64,000 nucleotides of DNA from Nitzschia sp. DOCU1 (lineage: Eukaryota > Bacillariophyta > Bacillariophyceae > Bacillariales > Bacillariaceae), in NCBI GenBank assembly GCA_951394045.1, contig OX595991.1:2046001-2110000 (forward strand), read 5' to 3'. Made by a program: the position numbers and the translations under genes. Below the pieces are notes generated by a model. It had not been told where the DNA came from and did no database searches. It saw nothing but the letters and a program-made list of their open reading frames with translations. Shown in pieces: positions 21,801 to 30,083 of this stretch (its first letter is position 1; each line of letters opens with the position of its first letter).

Positions 21801-23238
21801 GTCCCGGTGCAGTCGCGTTATTCGTAGAAGTCCAATCTCGCCGTCGCTTCGAGCGCCACTGTCGTCTTGTAGCTTTGGCGAATAGACACGCACTGCATGC
21901 TGGTACTTGGCATTCAGCTAGTCGCCTTGGGATGATATTTTGCTTAGCCATGTTCTGAAGTTTCGCGAAGCTGACGTGGCCAAAACGGTGGTGGTATCGT
22001 AGTAACTCAGAGGCCGCTGTTGTAGGCTGCCGATCCTCCTCCTCCTCGATTACCGCCGGTGGTTTGGTATCAGATCGCGCAGGTCCATTCAAATTGAAAT
22101 TAGTAGTAGTAGGAGCTTCGGCGTCGTCCCGTGCCTCCTCCTGAGCGCGTCCCCGTCCAATTGGTAATCCAGTTAGTCGTGACCAAAGGGACGGTTTGCG
22201 CCTGACCGTCGTCCGGTTTTGGGATTCGGTGACGTCAATGTCGTCATCTTCGTCGTCACTCACGACTTGAGTGTCGCATGCATGGATTGGGGACTCAATC
22301 GATTCGTTGTAGTCAATTTTGCATTCTTGGCAGAATATCGCGAACTTATTGAAACCTGGTGCCAAATAGAAGGTGGCACAGTTATCTCTCTCGCTGATCA
22401 TGACGTCAAGTTGGTTTGCGCTTTTGTTCCAAAAGAGAGTAGGTTTGGTCGCCGTAGTAGTCTCGCCAGTACCCGCCGCATGCTTGATCTTGGAACCCAG
22501 TTGCGTCCGTGCCCAGTGCTGAGGACTGAGTAGTCGAACGTGTCCTTTCGGTACATAGTAGGAATTCGGAATCCGGAATTTGTGAATTTGTCCGTGGTTA
22601 TCGTACCAATGCCAGACTATTGTTCCTTGGTACACTTCATAGGTACTTTGGCCTCCGAATCCTTTGATCACACGGTTGACCTTTCGAAGTGGTCCATCGA
22701 AGTCGTTGATGTCGTGCGATATGCACGCACTACATCGATTGTCGATTCCTATCGATCTCGACTCAGCGTCGGTGTCGAAATGCGTCACGTTCACTCGAAT
22801 CCTTTCTCCCTCAGAATTCGTCCTGGTGTCTGAGAGAACTTGTTCGACACGTAGTTGTCTTGATCCATGCCATGGAGGTGGTCGGTACCACCATTGCGTC
22901 TTGTTATTAGTCGTCGGCTGCTCTTCCCTTAGTAAGGTAGCTACCTTGATCGCATGTTGATGCCACCTCCTCCTGGCACATCTTGCCTTGTACTCATGCC
23001 ATGTCGTTTCCCATGGAGTCCATCGCTGACCCCACTGGGTGAGCATAGCTATAAGTAACACTTTTATCGCCCGTAGGCGATTCCACCTTTGTGCCTTCGG
23101 TACATAGGTATGCGCATACCCATGCCTTGGGCTTGCCGTCGCGTCTTGCGTCGTCGGGGTTAGGCCCAACATGATAACGAATAAGGTCACGAGTATACAC
23201 AGAATAATCCGTGTTAAATACATTACGTGTACCTTCAT
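18880..23238 (-). CDS. Copia Pol: protease, integrase, RT, RNase H
   Basis: 1,452 residues from the first ATG. The N-terminus has a hydrophobic stretch (about 7-26, LTRIILCILVTLFVIML) that is unusual for Pol. The aspartic-protease region is near 160-260 (GIDNRCSACIS holds the likely catalytic Asp). The integrase has an HHCC zinc site (about 415-453) and core residues in SVDQLV, YHADNG and GLAERR. The RT (about 980-1200) ends its active site as YTDD, not YVDD. RNase H carries VFVDADFAGNW, LSSTESEY and EDNTGALEIA, and the HLNCRLHHFR tail. No frameshift is seen. The same frame continues upstream: 12 sense codons and a TGA separate this ATG from the end of Gag, so Pol may be made by readthrough. 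Confidence 0.95.
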   Translation of the reverse strand: MKVHVMYLTRIILCILVTLFVIMLGLTPTTQDATASPRHGYAHTYVPKAQRWNRLRAIKVLLIAMLTQWGQRWTPWETTWHEYKARCARRRWHQHAIKVATLLREEQPTTNNKTQWWYRPPPWHGSRQLRVEQVLSDTRTNSEGERIRVNVTHFDTDAESRSIGIDNRCSACISHDINDFDGPLRKVNRVIKGFGGQSTYEVYQGTIVWHWYDNHGQIHKFRIPNSYYVPKGHVRLLSPQHWARTQLGSKIKHAAGTGETTTATKPTLFWNKSANQLDVMISERDNCATFYLAPGFNKFAIFCQECKIDYNESIESPIHACDTQVVSDDEDDDIDVTESQNRTTVRRKPSLWSRLTGLPIGRGRAQEEARDDAEAPTTTNFNLNGPARSDTKPPAVIEEEEDRQPTTAASELLRYHHRFGHVSFAKLQNMAKQNIIPRRLAECQVPACSACLFAKATRRQWRSKRRRDWTSTNNATAPGQVVSVDQLVSPAPGLIAQMTGRLTTKRYRYATVYVDQYSGLSYVYLQKAADADETIAGKKAFEAYASQFGVKVLAYHADNGIFRANKWVDECRANRQTLTFAGVNAHHSNGLAERRIRSLQDLTRSQLIHMDRRWRMQSTVNLWPYALRMSCEAINETPNLKRKDGLSPLQLFSGSSVQTNTKHWMPFGCPVYVLENALQTGKGIHHKWEYRSKVGVYLGRSPYHGRNVALVLDRMTGLVSPQFHVAFDPSFRTVREDEFHTTWQQKAGFLATKKTAPSTKKKRPSSESIFRRNEELQEPEGALAKETSTTTRPAKRRKTSDPASEAEVPATNEGAGNTRVHANDSHLATQEDSSGPDQSGRQPERTMTDNERNATSDSGQPADESRADGTQQTTPTQIIEAMMAELSIATAGDIQGEIFVLQAMFPNYAGSPELDPLQVFKATADPDTMYHHQAMKEPDAAQFKKAMQKEWDDQLQNGNFTVVHRSEVREGVPVLPAVWQMKRKRDIRTRQIKKYKARLNIDGSRMKYGQHYNQTYAPVASWNSIRTLLILSALHNWHTRQIDYVLAFPQAPVEREIYMEIPRGFSIREGNTKDYVLRLHRNVYGQKQSSRVWYKYLSDILINKVGFKRSEVDECVFYRGNVMYVLYTDDSILAGPDLDEVNKAIEDIKHAKLNITIEGVNIDRKPDGSIHLTQPHLIDQIIQDLKMPENTGSRTTPAASSKLLSRHSKSDDFDNSFNYRSVIGKLNYLEKGSRPDIAYITHQCARFSTCPKKEHGEAIRWVARYLKGTRDKGMILKPTAERGLEVFVDADFAGNWDQDETDDRDTARSRHGYLIMYAGCPILWKSQLQTEVALSSTESEYTGISYPLRDAIPIISLFKEMLSEGIPIDATAARVHCRVFEDNTGALEIAKVAKFRPRTKHLNCRLHHFRSYVDNGEISIHKIDTLEQPADLLTKPLNEDAVAKFRKMIMGW

Positions 23239-23274
23239 ACAGTTCCATGCATCATAGAGCCCAACCCGTCCCCA

Positions 23275-24834
23275 TCAGACATCAGCAGACTCCGACGTTT
23301 CATCGTCGTCGTATTCGTAGTCGCTCGTGTCGTATCCATCATCCTTGTAGTTACCTACCAACTTGGCTCTTGCCTCGTTGATGGTGATTGCTTTCGGATT
23401 GAGCTTGGTCTTCTTGGTCGGCTTGTCTCCGTCGTCGTCGCCACCCTTGGAGGACCTCTTCTTGTCCTTAGCAGTGCCTTTGCACTCGGAGGGCTTGTGG
23501 CAGCGCCAGCGACCATCGCATTTGCCGCCAGTAGTTACGCCGCACCAGTACCAATCCTTCCCATTGTGCTGCTTAGCTTTCTTGAGTTCGTCCTTCTTGG
23601 GTTCTTTGTTGTCAGCGAGCCACTTAGGGCGCTTATCTGTCTTCAAGGAGTACTTCCCATCCTTCTTAAGTATGGGTTTCGGGGATTCCTTTGCCTTCGG
23701 CTTTCTGTTCCCGCCTTCGCGGTTCTTCTTAAGCATCTTGCTCAGCTTGGCCTGCATAGCCATGATTTGTTCAACCTCAGGGTTCGGGGCTTCCCAGATC
23801 TCCTTATCTTTTCGTATCTTGTACCTCGTGGCTGCGAGGTCCATTAAGAGTTCGGGGGTCATGGGCTTCCCTTCTTCCCAGTCACTTTGCTTGTCGCCAA
23901 TGTAGCGAACAAACTCGCTATCCGAGCACGCCGAATATCCCTTAAATAAATGAGATAAGAGGTCACTGGATGTCTCGCCACGTGCGTTCAGTCCCTCGAC
24001 CATTGTCTGGACATATGCGTTGAACTTGAGGATGTCGTTTCCAACTTGAGTGATATAATCGTCGAGGTTCGAGAGCTTGGTTCGGATCATACCAGTGGTG
24101 GCGTTTGAGTCCAAGTATGATTCTCTGATAAGAATCTTGAGGAACACAATTCCAGACGGGAGAAGGGCCCCATCTTCGGTTCTCTGAAACATATAGAGGT
24201 CCTGGTACTGATTCACCTTCGCCTTTGCGCTTGTGCTCAGTGACTTACTGAGGCACTCATAGAGCATCCTGTCGTCCTGTGCCTTGCGCGTCTTGGTGGT
24301 CACAAAGAGTTCAGCGACGTCCCTCACTCAATCCAACGTGACTTGACCATAATCCTTGAGGATGTTGAGGGGGTTCTGGTTCAACCCGGGTCTCATCCAT
24401 AGTATACCGTCACTGCGATCCCAACCGTACTCATTCGCTCGCTCACCCAGCGACTTCATGAACTGCTGGAATCCTTCCGGGCTTGCATCGTAGAGTTCCT
24501 CTTGTAGTTTCTTCGTTGCCTCCCTGTAATGGTAGTAATCCTCCTTCTTGATGTAGTCGAGCAATCTAGCCGGTTGGTAGGTTCCCGGCGTAAGGCTGAA
24601 TCCAGCCCACGCATCGATGACTTCCTCGTCAAGGGGGTTTTCGACGTCCGACTCCTCGGATTGCTTCGTCTCTTCCGACTCGTTTGGCTCCTCCGACTCC
24701 TTGGATTCTTCGACTCCTCCACGTCTCACCGCGGGCGGCGGTGGTGGGGGGTCAGCTGGAGCAGGGGCTCCTTGTCCTTGAGCTGCGACTCGACCTCGCC
24801 TTTGAGCCTGGCGGTTGCTTGAGCGACTGGCCAT
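23275..24834 (-). CDS. Copia Gag with one in-frame TGA
   Basis: The ATG at 24834 has a strong context (CCACCATGG). The first 168 residues are basic, then Pro-rich, then a Glu/Ser tract (ESKESEEPNESEETKQ) and a helical domain. They end at a TGA at 24328-24330. The same frame goes on without a gap for 350 more residues (to TGA at 23275), containing the rest of the Gag core, a Lys-rich region and a Cys/His site (WYWCGVTTGGKC...RCHKPSEC) that stands in for the classical zinc knuckle in diatom Copia elements. A very acidic tail follows. Because the element is young, the internal TGA is either one recent mutation or a readthrough site. Confidence 0.85.
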
Positions 24835-24857
24835 GGTGGATGTTGATTTGTTTGCGT

Positions 24858-24873
24858 TAGCGCAGAGGAAGCG
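24858..24873 (-). promoter_or_regulatory. Putative primer binding site, initiator tRNA-Met D-arm type
   Basis: On the coding strand the bases right after the 5' LTR are CGCTTCCTCTGCGC. They do not start with TGG, so they do not match a tRNA 3' end. Their complement GCGCAGAGGAAGCG closely resembles the conserved D-arm of eukaryotic initiator tRNA-Met (GCGCAGCGGAAGCG in plants, from memory). Use of an internally cut initiator tRNA is known for Drosophila copia and yeast Ty5, but there at the anticodon. Confidence 0.55.
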
Positions 24874-25187
24874 TGTTAAAATAACCGGTTCGTAAACAGG
24901 TTATGGGCTTGCTTTTAGAACGTTTGGTTCTTAGTATTATGAGCTCGTTTGAGCATCTACTTTCTAATCTTACGATCTTTCGATCGTGCGTTTCTTGATC
25001 TTGCGGAAGCTAATCTGAGTCTTGACGGAAGTCCTTACGATCTTGTCGCTTCCGCAAGACTAGCTCTCCTCCGGATCCTAGTCGTTCTGCGAGTAGCACT
25101 GAGTCGTGATCCTCAGTCGATTCGAGTCACTAGTCGACTCGTACGAATGGCCTTCAAACCATCCATTCGAATCGCCGTAATCGAACA
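24874..25187 (-). repeat. 5' LTR of the Copia element
   Basis: 314 bp, same ends as 18531-18844 and apparently no mismatch. In coding sense it begins TGTTCGATTACGG. It should hold the element's promoter, now pointing away from the neighbouring coiled-coil gene. Confidence 0.95.
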
Positions 25188-25193
25188 CTGCCT
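25188..25193. repeat. Target-site duplication, right copy
   Basis: CTGCCT follows the right LTR directly and matches 18525-18530. Confidence 0.85.
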
Positions 25194-25223
25194 TGGTATT
25201 GGACTGATGCGTATGCTTTCAAC

Positions 25224-26045
25224 ATGGTCGTTTCGACTATTCAATCCAATCACAAGCAACAGTATTCTTCACAGTGGCCAGCGACCATGTTTGACGGAGA
25301 GGATCTCGAGTATCAGCTTCATGAGGCGCTCCGCGAGGGCGAGGAAATGTACGCTTTAAATATGCACCAAAAGGAAGAAATCGATGCTCTCGGCGCCGAG
25401 GTGAAACAATTGAAGGCTCGTTTGTTGAGCCAAGAACATACGTATCGGAATGATACAACGGAACAGCGCCAAGTCCACGAAAAGACATTGGACGAGCTCC
25501 GCTACAAGTCGGAGCAAGTCGATACATTACGAAATGTGATGAAAGCGCTATTCGACAAGTACAGAGACGAAGTTACGGGCTTGAAGGACCAGATTGTTCG
25601 CCTTGAGCGCGAGAAAGCGGATCTTGTTTCTGCTCCCGAACTCCAAGATGTGCTAGATGCGTTGGTGCAAGAAAAAGAATCACTAGCCTCCGAAAATCAA
25701 AGGTTGGCAGAAAAAAATATGAACCAATTGGCGTTTATTAAGTCTTTGGAGAAACGATTATCCCTGGTGTCAAACGGGGACGGGTCCAAACGAATTGCAC
25801 CAGCGGAAGATTTTTTTGACAAAGGTGCTGTCTTGCTAGCGAACCTTCACCATGCCAAGGACACCTTGCAGGAGCTACCGTGGGATGATATTAGCGATGC
25901 CGAGACGATTCGAGAACTAATGGCAAAGAAGAGGCTGAGTTGGTGGGAGGCCCTTGATTCGATGTTTTCGTATTCTGAGTTCACCGGCATGTTTGAACTG
26001 CGTTCTCAGTCCGACGGCGGACCACAAGATTCATACATGACGTAG
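25224..26045 (+). CDS. Coiled-coil protein, unknown function
   Basis: 273 residues from the ATG at 25224; a second in-frame ATG at 25287 (MFDGEDLEYQLHEALREGEE) is an equally good start and begins the charged region. About 25-200 is continuous coiled coil (Glu/Lys/Gln/Leu heptads). The C-terminal part has no coil and reads LPWDDISDAETIRELMAKKRLSWWEALDSMF. I do not recognise the family. The Copia element sits only 36 bp upstream of the first ATG, so the promoter has been pushed 6.6 kb away. Past the stop the sequence still looks coding (next entry). Confidence 0.65.
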   Translation: MVVSTIQSNHKQQYSSQWPATMFDGEDLEYQLHEALREGEEMYALNMHQKEEIDALGAEVKQLKARLLSQEHTYRNDTTEQRQVHEKTLDELRYKSEQVDTLRNVMKALFDKYRDEVTGLKDQIVRLEREKADLVSAPELQDVLDALVQEKESLASENQRLAEKNMNQLAFIKSLEKRLSLVSNGDGSKRIAPAEDFFDKGAVLLANLHHAKDTLQELPWDDISDAETIRELMAKKRLSWWEALDSMFSYSEFTGMFELRSQSDGGPQDSYMT

Positions 26046-26439
26046 TACATGCGAGACTCAGAAATCGGGGGGAAAATCAATAGTGTTGGAGGCAACGAGG
26101 ATAACGTGGACGCTGCTTCCGATACCAGCACATTGTCGGGGACCGAAAACCTTGAGTTGTAAGAAATCTCGCCTCAAAGTTCAAAGGGTGGCGAAAGGGG
26201 CGAGCACGGGCGTGAACAGGCCACGACCTCTGCAGATAACACAACACCGAGGATGAACCTATTGAAAGTATCACCACAAACAACTCACATGACGAAGAAG
26301 ATGATAACTAACTTGTTGAAGGACAGCGGGCGCATGACGCAAGTGACGAAGAAATACAGGTGGATGATACTTCTCTAGCCTGGACAGCAGTAGTACTAGC
26401 GAGGGAGAAGAAATTGATGAGTTTGACGATGTCGGATAA
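26046..26439 (+). pseudogene. Possible decayed 3' end of the coiled-coil gene
   Basis: After the TAG at 26043 the same frame stays open for 38 codons of acidic, Ser/Thr-rich sequence to TAA at 26160. Further acidic stretches follow in a second frame (26246-26311, ...DEPIESITTNNSHDEEDDN, and on to about 26377) and a third (26383-26439, DSSSTSEGEEIDEFDDVG). Three frames with matching composition suggest a former acidic tail broken by stops and shifts. Unspliced exons or chance are the alternatives. Confidence 0.4.
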
Positions 26440-26855
26440 TAGACCACCAACAAAACAGTCACCACTGCGTTTTGGCGGGGTGGAAACTTGAAATTTTTGT
26501 GGTCACCTCCGACCAAACCTGGTACTTGCTATAGTTTGTTGCAAATATGTTCAGCTATCGAATACTGTGCTGCGTCTGCGGGTGAAGACTAACAATTGAC
26601 TAGTGCGATCTTTTTCCATTGATGACATCGAACAAGTCCTCGTTGGATCTATCCGACTGCTTCTGCCACGCCATCCCCGGCCCTCCTCGCCGCGGCCACA
26701 CACATCGAGTCCGTCCTTCGCGGACGTGGCCGCGTGTGGACCTCACGCTCGCTCGCGCCTTGATCTGACGCATCTCCACGTGGCGGTTCCGTTAGCCTAG
26801 TAGTTTCTACGGGGATAGTCGTAGAAAGTGATTGGCTGAAAACAGAGCGCTTAAG

Positions 26856-26902
26856 CCCGCAGAGCTGCTGCCGAATGATTAGTTCGACTGCAGCTCTGTG
26901 GG
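26856..26902. other. Stem-loop with 13-bp stem
   Basis: CCCGCAGAGCTGC (26856-26868) pairs with GCAGCTCTGTGGG (26890-26902), with one G-T pair and a 21-base loop. It lies in a gene-free stretch about 410 bp upstream of PIG-S. Function is unknown. Confidence 0.6.
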
Positions 26903-27168
26903 TGCTCGTCCTGCCCTAAGGGTGTGGTGGGTGGGAGCTTTTTAAACTACTCTAGCTAACTTCCGACGGCACGATGCTTGATCAAGTCGCTCGTTCGGCG
27001 GAATTGTGAGGACGATCTGTCTGCATCCTTGGAGGATGGCTTCTCTCGTTCTCACTCTTGCACCGTCTGTCCGTCTTCTCCCAATCCTTCTTCTCAGAGC
27101 ACGACCTGCTCGCGTCTGTCTTGGGCAGGCGCTCGCCCGGTCGTCAGGACTACCGTAGTACTCCGTCT

Positions 27169-27192
27169 GACCGACCGACCGACCGACCGACC
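27169..27192. repeat. (GACC)6 microsatellite
   Basis: Six tandem GACC units about 120 bp before the PIG-S start codon. The rest of 26440-27309 shows no gene. Confidence 0.9.
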
Positions 27193-27309
27193 TGCTACGA
27201 TACCTCACAAAGCAATCTCACATCATGAGAGGTATTTCACGATGGCACATCGATCGGCAAACGACGAGGACGGTCCAAAACACGCTAACAATTCCTATTG
27301 AAGGCAGTC

Positions 27310-28551
27310 ATGGCAGGAACTCGCTTGTTTATCCAAAGCCTAGCTTTGGTGGAGTTGCTTGCTTTGGCTGCATGGTCATTCTATTATGGGCTTTGTCGAG
27401 GTGACGACATCTTGTGCCAGAGGGCATTTTGGCTGTCGGACGAGGCGCCACTCCACCCCTTGCCTCCTCTCGATGCGCCCACGAGTCTCCCCTTGGTTCA
27501 GGTAGACAAGTCGCTTCATCCCGATACAAAATTGGAGTGGAGGAAGAATCCGAATACCGTGATTGTTTGCAGTCAACCCGAGAGTCCTGTCGTTCAAGGG
27601 CAAATCTTTTGGCGGTGTCCTCCGGTGTTCCCACAGGATCCACCTCGAATCGTTGTTCGAGAATCGAGCATGCTTATTTTCAGCAAGGAGTGGCAGCTTC
27701 CAGAGTTAGCCAGGCCAGGGGTTTCATCTCCTTTTTTGCTAAGAGTTCATATCGTTCTCGAGCAAAGCGGCGATACTGCGAGTGCAGCGCTAAGCTTGGC
27801 GGCTTCGTTGCAGGATCAAGTCGTGATGCTCGAAGATTGGCCTTGTGTCGCTCAAGTTCAAGTGAAAATGACTGTGGTGGAGCCACACACTAGCAAGTGG
27901 GTCGTTCCCGAGTCGACTTCCGAAGAGACGGGGGAAACTATAGCTACCCATTTGCCCAGGGTGACCGATTCACAAGCCCAAGAGTTGCTAGAGAAGCTCG
28001 GTCTGCCGATTTCAGCAGATGAGCAAGAGCTCGTCCTGTACATAACTAGCCTCAACCCGTCTGAAACTTCAAGCTTCCAAGTGGGTGCAGAGCAGTCTCA
28101 GTTGTTCATGGTGGGGGGCTGGGACACCCCGGCTGTGCAGCAGTGGTTGTCGAGTAAGGTCGGTATTCCACTGGATGGACTAGATGGCGATGGATCCTTC
28201 CCTACTTGGTATGAAGAGTGGTACTGGTACTCCGCAGCCCAAGAAATGACCAAACGCATTGTTCAAGCTTATACCCGAAGCCAGCGCTTTGTGGAAAAGC
28301 CCCTGAAACTCGAGACTTCCAAGTCGCTCAAAAAGCATTATGCCGCGCTGGTCAAACTGCACAAAGATTTGGAGGCCATTCTGTCGCAAAAGACGATACA
28401 TACCGATTTTCCAGTAGAGCATTACGCTGCAATCTTTGCGCCCTTGCTCTTTCCTCTGTTGCTTCCTTTCTTGGTGTCGACTATCAAAGAGAGTAAGCGC
28501 TACAAGGAAAAGAAGAAGCGAAAAACGGAAGAGAAGGAAAAGAAAGACTAA
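27310..28551 (+). CDS. GPI transamidase subunit PIG-S
   Basis: 413 residues from the first ATG (27310). There is one membrane helix at the N-terminus (FIQSLALVELLALAAWSFYYGL) and one near the C-terminus (YAAIFAPLLFPLLLPFLVSTIKE), followed by a strongly basic tail. A large lumenal region lies between. This two-helix topology, the sequence LVLYITSL, the WYEEWYWYSAAQEMTKRIVQAYTRS segment and the APL.FPLLLPFLV end fit PIG-S/Gpi17. PIG-S is part of the ER complex that attaches GPI anchors to proteins. It is somewhat shorter than animal PIG-S. The call is from topology and C-terminal motifs. Confidence 0.75.
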   Translation: MAGTRLFIQSLALVELLALAAWSFYYGLCRGDDILCQRAFWLSDEAPLHPLPPLDAPTSLPLVQVDKSLHPDTKLEWRKNPNTVIVCSQPESPVVQGQIFWRCPPVFPQDPPRIVVRESSMLIFSKEWQLPELARPGVSSPFLLRVHIVLEQSGDTASAALSLAASLQDQVVMLEDWPCVAQVQVKMTVVEPHTSKWVVPESTSEETGETIATHLPRVTDSQAQELLEKLGLPISADEQELVLYITSLNPSETSSFQVGAEQSQLFMVGGWDTPAVQQWLSSKVGIPLDGLDGDGSFPTWYEEWYWYSAAQEMTKRIVQAYTRSQRFVEKPLKLETSKSLKKHYAALVKLHKDLEAILSQKTIHTDFPVEHYAAIFAPLLFPLLLPFLVSTIKESKRYKEKKKRKTEEKEKKD

Positions 28552-30083
28552 ATGGATGAAAGACACTGAACATTCACCGCCACAAGCAAGATCCACCCAA
28601 CTGGAGATATTCTATGGCGGGGCTTTGTGTACCCCTGATTGGTGTCGAATTCTACGAACAAAGAGCTAAAACTGGACTCGGAGTGCGATGAACGTCAGCG
28701 TCAGGTTTCAGTCGACGTTTGTTTCAAAATTATGCTTGCTAGCGGATCAGGGAGTCTCACGCTATCAATTCAAGTCCATGTGGTCCTCGTTGATTCTGAA
28801 GAGATGTACCAGCGACCCACAGAGTAGAAGGACTTTTGAATGCCCCTCATGAGCAAATTGGAGTTCATTCCTCGAGAGGCTATGATTCCAACCTACTGGT
28901 TTGGTTGTCGTTTCATGTCAGGGACATGTGCTTGGCCTCGATCGGATCAAGAGCACGATTGTCAAGAAGTGATCTGGAGCTGACACTCATGGACTGTTTC
29001 CACCAGTCAGGCCGAGTCGCGCTGGAAGTTGGGGCGATCTTCTGTGATGCTTCCCTGGGATGCAACTTGGGTACTAGGGTAGGCCGTGAGGTGTATTCTT
29101 GCCACTTTGTGTGGTCGCTATCTTTTACAAAAAGAAGCGATTCATCGCTACTTTCAGACAATATAGAACGACTGACATTTCTATCCTCCATTGTTGTTTC
29201 TTGAAGCGCGTGATATGATTTGTTTTCAGATGTAGGTTCGTTTGCTCGTAGGACCTGTTTTATGCGAGAAGATTGCATATGGAAATCGTAAAAGTTACTA
29301 GAGATAGATCGTATCTAGTCGTAGTCGCATAAATGAAGCAGTGTCTCCTAGGGTAGCGAAGTTACAATTTCCCAAAGAAGCAAAACATGATGTTGACCAG
29401 TATTGTTGTGAAAGGAGAGAGTCGAGTCGATGAGGAGTCGTCATCGTTCAGTGTGGCCTTTTCGTTGGCTCGGTCGGTGCTATCGAGAAGGAAACCACGA
29501 ATCAGTAGAAAAATTTAGAATAGAAAAATTAAGAGTAGTTATACGTGCGGTACACAGTGCGCCGGTTCAATCGCATGAAGAGTTTTCTAGCTCTAGTAGG
29601 TGGAGCAAATGCAGATGAGTGGTACGACATGAATACCAGGCTCGTCCGCAAGTAGCAGGTGATTATTACCAGTTCTGAAATTTGACTATCTAGTAGGTAT
29701 GATACCGGTCAGAAGACGTGGAGATACCGGAAGTGTTGTTGCAGTCCCGACAGCTTTCCAGGCGGCCTGGCCCAAGTGCTAAGAAAGTCAAACATCTACG
29801 ATTTCTGTAGCTGTACCAGGTACTGGTCGAGAGAAAATGCGGGCCAGAGGCTGTGGCTACTGCCTTAGTAGAGAGTAATCGAATTCGCTTTGTTTTCCGG
29901 CGTTCTGGAACTCAAGCATTGACATCGCACCCAAACCTGGTGGCCTCGGTGCGGGAAAAGGCCGATAGTGCCAGTAGAGATTCCCATTCGACGTTGATGT
30001 TTCTAGTCTATGTCGGCCTGCGGATAGAATCGAAATTGTAATCGATATTGCGACGGCCGTAATAAATGAAATAAAGGGGCCAC
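28552..30083. other. Long gene-poor stretch
   Basis: 1.5 kb between PIG-S and the convergent SH3BGR-like gene. Apart from one weak minus-strand ORF (28913-29278) I see no protein, RNA or long repeat. The sequence is rich in CTAG/TAGTAG words. Confidence 0.5.
28913..29278 (-). CDS. Doubtful small ORF
   Basis: 121 residues, ATG to TGA, polar and Ser/Lys/Glu-rich, with no motif or hydrophobic segment. The opposite strand has an open frame of the same length, so it may be chance. It is kept because its composition looks like diatom disordered protein and the surrounding 1.5 kb is otherwise empty. Confidence 0.22.
   Translation of the reverse strand: MQSSRIKQVLRANEPTSENKSYHALQETTMEDRNVSRSILSESSDESLLFVKDSDHTKWQEYTSRPTLVPKLHPREASQKIAPTSSATRPDWWKQSMSVSSRSLLDNRALDPIEAKHMSLT

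Larger units (their letters stand above)
18531..25187 (-). mobile_element. Ty1/Copia-type LTR retrotransposon, nearly intact, recent
   Basis: A 6,657-bp element transcribed on the minus strand, bounded by two 314-bp LTRs that I read as identical and by a 6-bp target duplication. Order in coding sense: 5' LTR (24874-25187), primer site, Gag, Pol (protease, integrase, RT, RNase H), polypurine tract, 3' LTR (18531-18844). Integrase before RT makes it Copia; the Gag Cys/His pattern and overall look fit the diatom CoDi groups. Gag and Pol are in one single frame broken only by two TGA codons. It sits in what was a ~330-bp gap between the methyltransferase gene and a coiled-coil gene. Confidence 0.95.

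Noticed and set aside
23275..24330. Selenocysteine decoding of the Gag TGA codons
   Set aside because: No SECIS-like structure could be recognised and a Gag selenoprotein has no precedent; readthrough or decay is simpler.
24890..24920. GGTTATGGGC in the LTR as a copia-like primer site for a plus-strand element
   Set aside because: All coding of this element is on the minus strand and the motif lies inside the LTR, so it cannot prime here.
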